Shown one piece after another: positions 39,512 through 48,517 of a stretch of DNA of 64,000 bases (its first letter is position 1; each line of letters starts with the position of its first letter). The notes beneath the pieces were generated by a model. It was not told the origin of the DNA, did not search any database, and saw only the letters and a program-made list of their open reading frames with translations. Made by a program: the position numbers and the translations under genes. Source of the DNA: Candidatus Heimdallarchaeum endolithica (GTDB taxonomy: Archaea > Asgardarchaeota > Heimdallarchaeia > Heimdallarchaeales > Heimdallarchaeaceae); NCBI GenBank assembly GCA_021513715.1, contig CP084167.1, forward strand, positions 62,001-126,000. The letters are read 5' to 3'.

Positions 39512-41341
39512 TTACAATTCTAGTTTGTATTTTGTATCTTTTAGTTTTTTATTTTTCTTTTTGTTATTGTTAAACACTTTAGCAAATATTCCTCCAATAA
39601 CCCATTGACCTAAAATTGAACTTATCCCCAAACTTATTGTATAAGGAGGTTTTATCAAAGGAATATTTACAGAACTATTTGTTTGATTTTCATTTTGGAA
39701 AGAAAAATCTTCTATTGGATTAAGTCTATAAGTTATATTTTTGAGAGAAACATAGGTTCCTGAGCCATAAATTGTTAGTTTAATTTTTACCTCATTATAT
39801 CCTTGATAAATTTTAATATTTTCAGCAACAGATATCCTACCAGTTTCATTAAAAATTTTACTTATTGAACTATTTACTCCTATTGTTATTCCAACATTTA
39901 TTCTATCAAAAACTTCATCATAATCTGTAAGAAGAGTAAAAGACAAATTAAAAACATAATCAATTATTAATGAATAATCGTTGAAAAATACATCATAGTA
40001 ATTTAGAATGACTGCACCTAGTTGGGGAGTATAAACACTTTTCTCTGATTCTACTTCCCTAAATATACCTTTAGAAGACATTTTTGGGATTTCTGAAACA
40101 GTGAGATTAGAAGAATTGTAAATTAAGATTTTTCCTTTCCCACTATGTTCTAATTTACTATAAAAATTAACCAACAATTGTTTATTGTAGGTGTAAGTAT
40201 AGGTATTTATTTCTATTATCTCTTCTTCTCCTTGTTCATAACTCATTACTTTTCCTGTATAAATGGTATATATCCCAGAAATAATTTTAAATTCAATATA
40301 AGGAGTTACAGTTGCACCTTCAAAACCACAACTAAGATTTAAGTTTATTATTAACTCCTTAGAACTCTGCTCATTTTTTAAAATAGATATATCAAAAGTT
40401 AAATCTATTTTATCTCCTTCCCACTCTTGAGAATCAAGAATGTCTTTTTCTTTAATTGTTTCTTCTTTCTCAACTTCAATACTTAAACTAAAGCCATCTA
40501 AATGTATGATGTCAGAGCTATATCCTACAGTAAAAGAGATATTCAAAATATTTAGGTCATTTCCACAATCTAATGAGAATAATATTGTATTAAATCCAGA
40601 GCTAAAATCCTTTTCTGTAAGGTTTGAACCTATTTGAAAAGTTATTTTTCTTTCTAGTGAAGTAAACTCGTTTGTATTAAATGTAAAATTTAACTTAATT
40701 TTTGAAATGTTTGAAGTTTTTACATAGAAAAATGATTTTGCAGAAAAAGATTTTTTAGAAAAAGAATTGCCAGAAAAAGAAATAGAATAAGGAATAACAT
40801 CTGGATTGATTTTTTCTTCTGTTTCCAATGAAGGAATATCATATGAATGAAGACTTATTGTCTTGAAAAGAGTTAAATTTCCTTCTTTTCCTATGAAGCA
40901 TTGTCCTTCAAAATATATACTAATCTTGGTTTCTTCTTCAATATTCTCGCAATAAAGGCTTTTTGTAAGAGAATGAATATTATTATCTTGTAAAAGTTTG
41001 TCAATTCTAAAACTGATATTTATCAGATCATTAAAAGTTATACACAATTTTAAGCTATCATCCAAAGCTAAACTTCCACTTGTTTTAAATTTAATTTCAA
41101 AACCATATAAGCCATTTATTGAAAGATTCTGAATGAAAGAATAAGTATATTTAGAAAGCTTATCTGTAAAATTAAAGACTATATCATGAGGTATAACTAT
41201 AGTTGATTGAAGTTCATTTTTAACCTGATTATTTTCTTTATCAACTATATCATATGCTTTTACAAAATATAGTGGGGATAAGCAAAAAGTTACTATTATA
41301 ACTACAACTAAAGAAGTAAATAGTAGATTATCTCTTTTCAT
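39512..41341 (-). CDS. Secreted beta-rich protein with C-terminal anchor
   Basis: About 609 residues. A signal peptide or signal anchor lies in the first 30 residues. The body is beta-strand-rich with many Asn-x-Ser/Thr sites and several similar sections of about 130-150 residues (TFNTNEFTSLERKITFQIGS, FNLSFTLLTDYDEVF and like), suggesting repeated jelly-roll domains. Near the C-terminus a hydrophobic segment (ISLGISSILGQWVIGGIFA) is followed by a lysine-rich tail, which fits an extracellular protein anchored in the membrane. The frame opens at TTG 41350, but TATA position (about 41366-41378) favours the ATG at 41341. Last gene of the long minus-strand block. Function unknown. Confidence 0.75.
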   Translation of the reverse strand: MKRDNLLFTSLVVVIIVTFCLSPLYFVKAYDIVDKENNQVKNELQSTIVIPHDIVFNFTDKLSKYTYSFIQNLSINGLYGFEIKFKTSGSLALDDSLKLCITFNDLINISFRIDKLLQDNNIHSLTKSLYCENIEEETKISIYFEGQCFIGKEGNLTLFKTISLHSYDIPSLETEEKINPDVIPYSISFSGNSFSKKSFSAKSFFYVKTSNISKIKLNFTFNTNEFTSLERKITFQIGSNLTEKDFSSGFNTILFSLDCGNDLNILNISFTVGYSSDIIHLDGFSLSIEVEKEETIKEKDILDSQEWEGDKIDLTFDISILKNEQSSKELIINLNLSCGFEGATVTPYIEFKIISGIYTIYTGKVMSYEQGEEEIIEINTYTYTYNKQLLVNFYSKLEHSGKGKILIYNSSNLTVSEIPKMSSKGIFREVESEKSVYTPQLGAVILNYYDVFFNDYSLIIDYVFNLSFTLLTDYDEVFDRINVGITIGVNSSISKIFNETGRISVAENIKIYQGYNEVKIKLTIYGSGTYVSLKNITYRLNPIEDFSFQNENQTNSSVNIPLIKPPYTISLGISSILGQWVIGGIFAKVFNNNKKKNKKLKDTKYKLEL

Positions 41342-41391
41342 AAGCTTCAAATGATAATAAAAAAAATCATTTATAAACCGAGAAATATTTG

Positions 41392-43503
41392 CTATAGATT
41401 CTCTTCAATTTCGCTAGTTTTAACCGAAGTATCTGCAAAATTCTTTTTGGATATGTTTTTTCCAAAAAGTTTCTTTAATTCAAGAAATAAACTACTGTAT
41501 TTATCGTATATTTCGCTCCAATTTTCCAGCAAACTATCTGAAATATTATATTTTGAGCATATAGTTAATGGATCTTGTGTTTCTAGTTGTTGAAAAATTT
41601 GTAAAGCTTGTACATTTGTCAATTCATTTGCTTTAATATCTCTCTTTATTTGTTTATCAAAAAGCACTACTTTAGTAAAAAAGTATCTAAAATTTATGTT
41701 AGGATTTGTAGAAAACAAATGCAGGAAATAAAGAAAAGAATAAGGATGAATAAAGAATTTAGCAGATAATCTTCCTATTGTGGTAGGATTAACTTTCATT
41801 CCTTTACTCCTAACCAAAAAACCATTATCGATTAACCAGTCAATTATTCCATATTTATTTAACCAGAATTCTTTCATAAAAGGAAACATCTTTATTAGAA
41901 AACGTTGATGCCTACAAAGATAATTGCTATATTGAGACTGGCAGGAACATTGTCTTTTCTCTAAACTCATATTTACTTTGAATTTTTTTTCATTCTCTAA
42001 AATTATAAAAGAAAAATTACCTATACCTTTTTCTTGTTTTGATAAGAGCTTTAAATTTGAAGGTTTTATACCAAAAGCTTCGTCTAATTTCTCATAATAC
42101 GAGACAACTTCTTCATAATCTAAACCTGAGTATGCTTGAGAGAAAAGAGCGTAATGAACATCTTTTGAATTGAAAATCAAAAAAGCTTCTTTGTTACTAT
42201 AAAACCATAATGAATTCTCAATTTTGTTCAATAGATCATCAATTATTATTGAAACTGGCTCTTTAGAAAAAGCGATTTCAATAAGAAAATACTTAATCAG
42301 AAAATCATAATCAAAAAATTGACTTTTTAGACAACTATAGGTTGGTTTGCCATTCTGATCAAAAAGTTTGTTTTTATATTCTTTTAAATAAGCTGGTCTT
42401 ATTAAAAGCAATCCAATTCCCTTTTTTTGGAACTCAAATCTTCCTGCTCTTCCAAGTATCTGAAAAATCAAATTATTATCAACTTCTATTTGTTTTCTTT
42501 CTATAACAAGAATAGACATTTTTGCAGGTAAATTTATTCCTGCAGATAGAGTAGAAGTTGAAATTAGATAATCTATCTCTCCTGAGAGAAATAATTGCTC
42601 TATAAATACTCTAACTATATCGCTTAGTCCTGCATGATGATAAGCCACTCTCTTTGAAATAGCTTTCTTTAATTTATCAGGAAAATAAACATTTTCCATT
42701 ATAGAATTAAGGCTATTAGAGTCTATGAATAAATCTTCCAAATTTTTCTTGAGTATAACATCTTTTCTTCTTTTTGCTAATTCAACAGCTAGATTTTCAA
42801 CTTTTGATCTTGAGCTTTGAAATATAATTACAGGTAAATTGGATTTACTTTGAGAAAATATTTCTTCTATTAATGATTTTTTAATTTTCTCAATTTTTAA
42901 TTCTAAAGGGACTAAACGCTTATCAAATTGTAAGAGCTTAAAATCTAACCAATTTGCTATCTCTTCAGGATTTCCAATAGATGAAGATAAAAGAATAATC
43001 TGTGTTTTTTTATTTTTCTTAATTTTCAATAATATACTTTCAATTATTTTTCCTCTGTTATAGCCTAAAAAGTGAAATTCGTCTATCACTAACACTTTTA
43101 TGTTCTTTTTTATCTCTGGAAAGAGATTTAAGATGAAATAAAATTTTTCAAATGTACCAACTATAATATTTGCTTCCATAACTGTTTCTTTATTTAATTT
43201 TACTCCACCAACAGCTAAAAATATTTTAATCATTTTTTTTTCTGTAAAATCTGCTAAAGAGTTGAATTCTTGTATTGCAATCGCTTTATAAGGAAAAAGG
43301 AGTACTATCTTCAATTTTTTAGGAGATTGTAAAATGGTTGAATAGTTTTCTGAAATATATTGTTTAATATATTCTTTTACAAGAAAGGTTTTTCCTGTTG
43401 AAGAGGGTGAAGAAATAAGGCAATTTTCTCTTTTTCTGAAAGTGGACATACACTTCTGTTGAAAAGATTCTAGCTGTCTATGACTTAATTCTATTTTATT
43501 CAT
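41392..43503 (-). CDS. Ski2/Hel308-type helicase with SWIM zinc finger
   Basis: 703 residues, superfamily 2. Walker A SPSSTGKT (about 32-39), DExH box IDEFHFLG (about 139-146), SSSIGNPEEIANWL (motif III area), YHHAGL (about 287), STLSAGINLPA and QILGRAGR (motif VI, about 346-353) are all intact and are typical of Ski2-like helicases such as Hel308. After the helicase core, residues about 510-535 hold CSCQSQ...CRH, the CxCx(n)CxH signature of a SWIM zinc finger, an unusual addition for this family. The gene starts 13 bp after the stop of the HerA-like gene, so the two probably act together. It likely remodels stalled forks or recombination intermediates (family knowledge). DNA or protein binding by the SWIM part is inferred. 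Confidence 0.85.
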   Translation of the reverse strand: MNKIELSHRQLESFQQKCMSTFRKRENCLISSPSSTGKTFLVKEYIKQYISENYSTILQSPKKLKIVLLFPYKAIAIQEFNSLADFTEKKMIKIFLAVGGVKLNKETVMEANIIVGTFEKFYFILNLFPEIKKNIKVLVIDEFHFLGYNRGKIIESILLKIKKNKKTQIILLSSSIGNPEEIANWLDFKLLQFDKRLVPLELKIEKIKKSLIEEIFSQSKSNLPVIIFQSSRSKVENLAVELAKRRKDVILKKNLEDLFIDSNSLNSIMENVYFPDKLKKAISKRVAYHHAGLSDIVRVFIEQLFLSGEIDYLISTSTLSAGINLPAKMSILVIERKQIEVDNNLIFQILGRAGRFEFQKKGIGLLLIRPAYLKEYKNKLFDQNGKPTYSCLKSQFFDYDFLIKYFLIEIAFSKEPVSIIIDDLLNKIENSLWFYSNKEAFLIFNSKDVHYALFSQAYSGLDYEEVVSYYEKLDEAFGIKPSNLKLLSKQEKGIGNFSFIILENEKKFKVNMSLEKRQCSCQSQYSNYLCRHQRFLIKMFPFMKEFWLNKYGIIDWLIDNGFLVRSKGMKVNPTTIGRLSAKFFIHPYSFLYFLHLFSTNPNINFRYFFTKVVLFDKQIKRDIKANELTNVQALQIFQQLETQDPLTICSKYNISDSLLENWSEIYDKYSSLFLELKKLFGKNISKKNFADTSVKTSEIEENL

Positions 43504-43516
43504 TCTTTTCCCTTTT

Positions 43517-46500
43517 TTAATCTTCTTTTTTCATCCGTAGACTTTTAGAAACAACATCCTTCAACTGAATAACTAAACTATCTTTGCTTTGATCATCTAA
43601 ATCAAATACAAACGAATTATTTTCTTCCTCTATCTTAGTAATTAATTCCTTTCTTTTCTTTTTAGAGACATTTCCAAGAAAAGCTAGTTCATCAATCATT
43701 AGAATAGAATCATTGAATGGAATTGGTAATTGATTCTTCTCAAAAAACCTAACAAAAATAAGAATAAACTCTTTATCATCCAGATTGGGATAAAATTGCA
43801 TTTTTATTTTCATTAATCTTGCTATAGCTTTTCTTGTATAATCAATAAAATCGCTATTAGAAGCCTCAAGTGCATGATTGAGAGCAAGAAAAACTTGTTC
43901 CTCAGAATCAGTTAAAAACATCGATTCTAGATCATTCTTTATATTATGCTTGATATCACTTACAACTTCATCATCAAATTTAGTTTCGATATTTTCCCAC
44001 TTACCTGAATTTAGTTCTTCTTCAAGAAGTTCAGGAAGATTACTTGAGCTTCTTTCTATTTTATAAAACGAACATTTAACATGTATCTGGTCCAATAAAT
44101 TTAATCCTTTTTTCATTACCCTTTCTGCTATCTCATCAGACATTTGTTCAATAGATTCACCATCTTCTAATACATCATATAGTGAATTTAGATATTGTTC
44201 AAATTCATTTAACTCTGAATTAATATCAAAGTCTACTTTTTTTGCTTTTAAGAAGAAATCTTGTAATAAAAGGTAAAAGTCAATAATTTTACCTACTTTT
44301 TTACTTTTTCTTGAGAAAATTTGAATAGCTTTTTGTTCAACTTCCATTATTAAACTTAAAAAAGCTTCAACAGGATCTTGTTTATTTTTTAAATTGTTTC
44401 TAACTGTTTCTATGTGTTTAATAACCTCTGATTGATTTGAAGATTCCTTTCTTTCATTATGCTTTTTTTGGTAAGATTCTTCTTCAGTTTTACTAATTTT
44501 TTTTTCTTCAAAAATAGGTTTTCTCTCTTCTATTTCTTGAATATTGCTTTTTTCACTTTCTGTTATTGATTGAATTTCAAACTTAGACAACATTTTCTTT
44601 CCTAAAGGAGTTATTTTTGTCCAAAATTCTCCTTTTCTTCCTTCTTTATCTACTGTTTCATTAAAGATTAATCCTCTTAATTCTAACAATTTTACAGCGT
44701 TTTTCACTTCAGTTGTAGAATATATTGGAAAAAGATTAACCAATGATTCAGAGTTAATTCCCCTTTGAGCTTTTGAATCAAGCTTTTTTAGAATATCTAT
44801 CATAATTGGAAGAAGATTTTCCTCATCAAAGATTGGTTTAATTTCTTTTTTTTCTTTTGATTTATTTGAACTATCATCTTTTGTTTGGATAAAAGATGAA
44901 TATGCTCTAGAATTGGATTCTTTTTGTTCAGATAATGCTAGATCTTCCTTCTGTAAATAAGCAAGAAAGGGTTTTTCAAAAAAGTCCTCTCTTAAAATAA
45001 GAAAAGAATTTTGTGGAAGACGAAGAAGCATTTCTCTTTGTTCTTTTATCAAATTATGTGAATCAGAAATTAGTTTTGCGCACTTAGCAGATCGAAGATT
45101 AGCAATAATTCTATTATTTGCCAAATCAAAAGCTGTAAGAGCTAAATGAGAAGGAAAACTTGTAGTAAGTATAATATTTACAGGTAGCGAATCAAATAGT
45201 GTAAGTATTTTTGAAATAAAAGTTCTTTCAATCTCATTTGAAAAAAACAATTCAGCGTTATTAATTACAACTGTTACAGGTTTAGAAACTAAATCTGTTT
45301 GAAAAAATAAATAAAGTTGAAGTAATAAAGAATAAACGAATATTTTTTTTACTTTTATTGAATGTTTACTGAAGTCAACTACATGGTTCTGGTCTAATAA
45401 AGCTTCAATTCCATGTTTTCCATTAATATTAGTTACAGTACTAACAGAATTATCACTGATATCTGTAAAAACTGAGCGCAAAGCAGCTAACTGATAATCA
45501 GAAATTATTAATCCACCAGGTTCAGAAGTAAGCATTGTGTAAATATCATCAATAGTTACTGAACTATAATTAAAAGGAGTAAAGAGGTTATCTTCACTTT
45601 GTTCATATTCTTGAATGTAAAATTTAACTATTTCAGGAATTTGTAAAAGATTTTCATTTCTTACTTCTGTTACTTCTTTAACTATAAGTAAAAAATCACT
45701 CAAATAACGCCAATAATCTCTTTCTGTGAGTACTTTTCTCATAAACATGGGAGATAAAATGTTAAAAGTGAAATTCTCTCCTAAACTTAACTTAACATGC
45801 TTTTTTCTTATTTCTTCTTTTATATCCCCCAAAACTATGAATTTATTGTTTAAGTTTTCCAAAATTTTGGAGAGCAAAATGTTTCTTATTCTCTTATCTC
45901 CACACAAAAGAACAGGATAAGAGAAAGAGGGAGGAAAACCAATTTGTAACCCTTCTTCTGTTTTACCCAAAGAAAAAGCAGATTCTATTCTTGAAGGGGT
46001 AAAAAACACACTAGAAGTTCTCAAATCAACAGAAGGCCCAGGAAGAAAAATAGATTGGAATTCTGAATTTTTCTCTATTACTACAAATTCTTTAGCAAGT
46101 TCTGTTAGAAAGTCTTTAGATTTACTATCGACTATCGATGATTTATCTGTGACATTATAACAAACAATTTTTTCCAATAATTCTCCGGTTATTCTTCCTA
46201 CTGCTCCCAAAGATAAAAATAACTCTTTTAAATTGGATCTAACATTTTCTGCAAAATCCTCTAATAGTGTTTTCATTGAGAGAAGATTCACTGTTAGGTC
46301 ATAAGTTTTTGAAATTTTAAAAATATAATATGTCAAAAAAACATTTATTTCTTCTTGTTCCTTATTATCTAAACTTTGTCTTCCACCATTTTTTTCTTTT
46401 GTTATTTTTCGAAGTTTTGCTGGCAAAATAAACCTTTGAAGCATTATCTTTAAGCTTGAATCAATATTTAGAGGTAAAAAAAGGCTTTTAGTATCAGTTA

Positions 46501-46666
46501 CAAAAACAGTCTTTTTTTTCCCATAATCACCTTTTTTTTCAATTTCCTTCTTTTTTGGTCTAATTATAAAGGCGCAATATAATGTAATTTTATCATCTTT
46601 TTTTATAGAATATATTGCTTGATTTTTACCCTGGAATTTAGTTGTAGCAATAACTGTTCCCTTCAT
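43517..46666 (-). CDS. HerA-family ATPase homolog with dead Walker motifs
   Basis: 1049 residues. The central 400 residues follow the HerA/FtsK plan: LGKTEEGLQIGFPPSFSYP, then LLCGDKRIRNILLSKIL where a Walker A box (GxTGSGKT) belongs (about 250-265), ENLNNKFIVLGD, NILSPMF, VVDFSKH, and VTVVINNAELFF at the Walker B position (about 465-476; normally VVIDEAE). RTFISKILTLFDSLP, ILTTSFPSH and LANNRIIANLRSAKCAKLI match the end of the HerA core. So the P-loop lysine and Walker B acidic residues are gone and ATP hydrolysis is unlikely. A winged-helix-like segment (about 630-700) and a long helical C-terminus follow. It is coupled to the Ski2-SWIM helicase gene downstream. Confidence 0.7.
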   Translation of the reverse strand: MKGTVIATTKFQGKNQAIYSIKKDDKITLYCAFIIRPKKKEIEKKGDYGKKKTVFVTDTKSLFLPLNIDSSLKIMLQRFILPAKLRKITKEKNGGRQSLDNKEQEEINVFLTYYIFKISKTYDLTVNLLSMKTLLEDFAENVRSNLKELFLSLGAVGRITGELLEKIVCYNVTDKSSIVDSKSKDFLTELAKEFVVIEKNSEFQSIFLPGPSVDLRTSSVFFTPSRIESAFSLGKTEEGLQIGFPPSFSYPVLLCGDKRIRNILLSKILENLNNKFIVLGDIKEEIRKKHVKLSLGENFTFNILSPMFMRKVLTERDYWRYLSDFLLIVKEVTEVRNENLLQIPEIVKFYIQEYEQSEDNLFTPFNYSSVTIDDIYTMLTSEPGGLIISDYQLAALRSVFTDISDNSVSTVTNINGKHGIEALLDQNHVVDFSKHSIKVKKIFVYSLLLQLYLFFQTDLVSKPVTVVINNAELFFSNEIERTFISKILTLFDSLPVNIILTTSFPSHLALTAFDLANNRIIANLRSAKCAKLISDSHNLIKEQREMLLRLPQNSFLILREDFFEKPFLAYLQKEDLALSEQKESNSRAYSSFIQTKDDSSNKSKEKKEIKPIFDEENLLPIMIDILKKLDSKAQRGINSESLVNLFPIYSTTEVKNAVKLLELRGLIFNETVDKEGRKGEFWTKITPLGKKMLSKFEIQSITESEKSNIQEIEERKPIFEEKKISKTEEESYQKKHNERKESSNQSEVIKHIETVRNNLKNKQDPVEAFLSLIMEVEQKAIQIFSRKSKKVGKIIDFYLLLQDFFLKAKKVDFDINSELNEFEQYLNSLYDVLEDGESIEQMSDEIAERVMKKGLNLLDQIHVKCSFYKIERSSSNLPELLEEELNSGKWENIETKFDDEVVSDIKHNIKNDLESMFLTDSEEQVFLALNHALEASNSDFIDYTRKAIARLMKIKMQFYPNLDDKEFILIFVRFFEKNQLPIPFNDSILMIDELAFLGNVSKKKRKELITKIEEENNSFVFDLDDQSKDSLVIQLKDVVSKSLRMKKED

Positions 46667-46723
46667 CAGCTAAATTATAAACAAAATTGTTTTTAAAAGA
46701 GAGAAAATTTGGATATGCTTAGT

Positions 46724-47194
46724 TCAATCAGCTATTTTTTCATTCTTTTTCAATTTCTTAACAAAGTGTTCTAGTACCTCATCTCTTAAAGAAATATCCA
46801 TAGAATCAGGAAAAACTACAGGTTTTAGTGTTTCTATGATGTAACCATCATATAAAATTTCAATTACCCCAATTCCTTCGTTTTTAGCCCATTCAAGTTG
46901 TTTTTCTCTATAATAGCTATCATCATAAGGAGTAGCTACATATAACATATCACAAAAAGGTCTATAAATTTGAGGATGAGGAAGCCACAAACCGTTTTCT
47001 GCTTCAACAAAAATAATTTTATCTGCAACGATATCATAACAAGCAAGATCAATGCGAATGCTTTTTCTATTTTCTAAAAAAGGATAATTAATGTTCTTTC
47101 CCACCAAAGGTATTTGTAACTCTTTTACACATACTTTATTATCAAATCTCCAAGTCTCTGTTATTCTTTTTATTACTTCTTGTTCAGAATACAT
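46724..47194 (-). CDS. Small PD-(D/E)xK-like (MmcB-like) protein
   Basis: 156 residues. IRIDLACYD followed by IIFVEAENG and a later MLYVATPYDD resemble the core strands of MmcB/restriction-endonuclease-fold proteins, where D...ExK is the catalytic set. Here the second half reads ExE, so nuclease activity is doubtful. The frame begins with a TTG at 47197, but the ATG at 47194 is a better start. It lies 57 bp upstream of the HerA-like gene in the same direction and 56 bp after the RecA-fold gene, so probably part of one operon. Nuclease-fold assignment is by motif pattern only. Confidence 0.55.
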   Translation of the reverse strand: MYSEQEVIKRITETWRFDNKVCVKELQIPLVGKNINYPFLENRKSIRIDLACYDIVADKIIFVEAENGLWLPHPQIYRPFCDMLYVATPYDDSYYREKQLEWAKNEGIGVIEILYDGYIIETLKPVVFPDSMDISLRDEVLEHFVKKLKKNEKIAD

Positions 47195-47253
47195 CAATCA
47201 TAGACATCCTTTTTATTAGTTAATCCAAAGAATACTATTTAAAGGGAAAAAAT

Positions 47254-47886
47254 TTATTCAGACACTATCATCAAATCTTTAATTCCTTCTTTGTCAATTG
47301 TGAAACTAGAAACAGTATTTTCATTAACAATTAGAGATCTTTTGATATTATTTCCATTAGCATCTAAATGGTTTCTACAATTTTTAATTGACAAAAAAAC
47401 AGATAAATCACAAAAACTTTCAATTAAGGAATACAAAGGAGCTGGGTTTTTTATTGAAAAACTATTAATGATAACGACAGTACAATTGGTTTGCGAGGAG
47501 AAAATAAATAGTTGTTCAAGTATCTTTCTTACTTGATTTTTCACTTCTTCTTTGTATAGCATTCCTCTTACAAAATCAGAAATAAAATCTATTGCAACTA
47601 GCCCTATTTTTTTTTCAAAACTTGAAATAGTTTGAATCTTTTCAAAAAGATCATTTAAGTTTGTTGTTTTAGTTAAATAAAATTCTTCAAGACTTTTCTT
47701 GTCTAGAATCTGCTTTGCTCTTTTTGTAATTGCTTTTTCATGCGAAGTAAAGAAATATATTGTAGAACGAGGAAAAACACTTTTAGACAATTGAATTGCT
47801 AAAGTAGTCTTTCCACATGCTGGGGGACCATAGAGATGTATCATTTTTTCATTTTTAGCTAAAGCCCATTTATACAAATGGATCAC
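47254..47886 (-). CDS. RecA/RadB-like P-loop ATPase
   Basis: 210 residues, about the size of RadB. Walker A is GPPACGKTT (about 19-27) and Walker B is VAIDFISDFVR (about 97-107). NCTVVIINSF fits the following strand. There is no helix-hairpin-helix domain and no obvious L1/L2 loops. It starts with GTG (47886), 17 bp inside the end of the upstream membrane-protein gene, so translation is coupled. The window also encodes a full RadA at 60082. A RadB- or KaiC-like accessory role in recombination, together with the HerA-like and helicase genes downstream, is inferred from the neighbourhood. Confidence 0.7.
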   Translation of the reverse strand: MIHLYKWALAKNEKMIHLYGPPACGKTTLAIQLSKSVFPRSTIYFFTSHEKAITKRAKQILDKKSLEEFYLTKTTNLNDLFEKIQTISSFEKKIGLVAIDFISDFVRGMLYKEEVKNQVRKILEQLFIFSSQTNCTVVIINSFSIKNPAPLYSLIESFCDLSVFLSIKNCRNHLDANGNNIKRSLIVNENTVSSFTIDKEGIKDLMIVSE

Positions 47887-48508
47887 CGATAACTTTTTTC
47901 ATATCTTCTATATTCTCTTCATCTTCTTCACTATACCTGTAAAAGGGAGTAGCTAAAAGAACAAGTATCACTGTAGTTAAGATATCAAGCGAAACTGAAG
48001 TAAACTCTACGATTGAAAAAACTACTATTATCACAAAAACCCATTTTAGGAAATAAAATAATGAAGAGTGAAGGCTAATATCACTAAATAATTTTAATTC
48101 TTCAAAGTTCGGTATACTAAAAGCCAAGCTTAACGAAGCAATAATATAAAGCAATATTCCAAAGAATTTGTAACCTGAAGGATAGATTTTCCCTGCAAAA
48201 TAAAATAACCAACTTGATAGATAACTCAGGATAAATAATGGCATAATTACAATTGTTGTTGCTAGACAGTCCATATTGATTACTTTTTTTGTTTTAATTA
48301 TACCATTTTCCCAATTAATATTCTCAACAGGTACTCTATAAACCCAATAAAACAGACGCTTAATAGGTAAACTAAAAAGTAACCCTATAGCTAAAAGATG
48401 TTTATAAACAGGTTTTAAAAGAGTAGAAAGTAGAATATTAATTAAAAGAGCTGATAACCATATTTCAACAAAGAGATTCAAAAAATTCAAAAATACTACT
48501 TCTATCAT
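47870..48508 (-). CDS. Membrane protein of unknown function
   Basis: 212 residues with five or six hydrophobic helices (first near 5-30, later ones near 88-110, 120-140, 155-170, 175-192) and an acidic C-terminal tail (YSEEDEENIEDMKK). It has a strong ribosome site (gagggg) before the ATG, which lies 9 bp after the stop of the upstream gene. Its 3' end overlaps the RecA-like gene by 17 bp. No family recognised. Its place in an operon with recombination-type proteins suggests a membrane tether, but this is speculative. Confidence 0.7.
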   Translation of the reverse strand: MIEVVFLNFLNLFVEIWLSALLINILLSTLLKPVYKHLLAIGLLFSLPIKRLFYWVYRVPVENINWENGIIKTKKVINMDCLATTIVIMPLFILSYLSSWLFYFAGKIYPSGYKFFGILLYIIASLSLAFSIPNFEELKLFSDISLHSSLFYFLKWVFVIIVVFSIVEFTSVSLDILTTVILVLLATPFYRYSEEDEENIEDMKKVIGDPFV

Positions 48509-48517
48509 TAAAACCCC

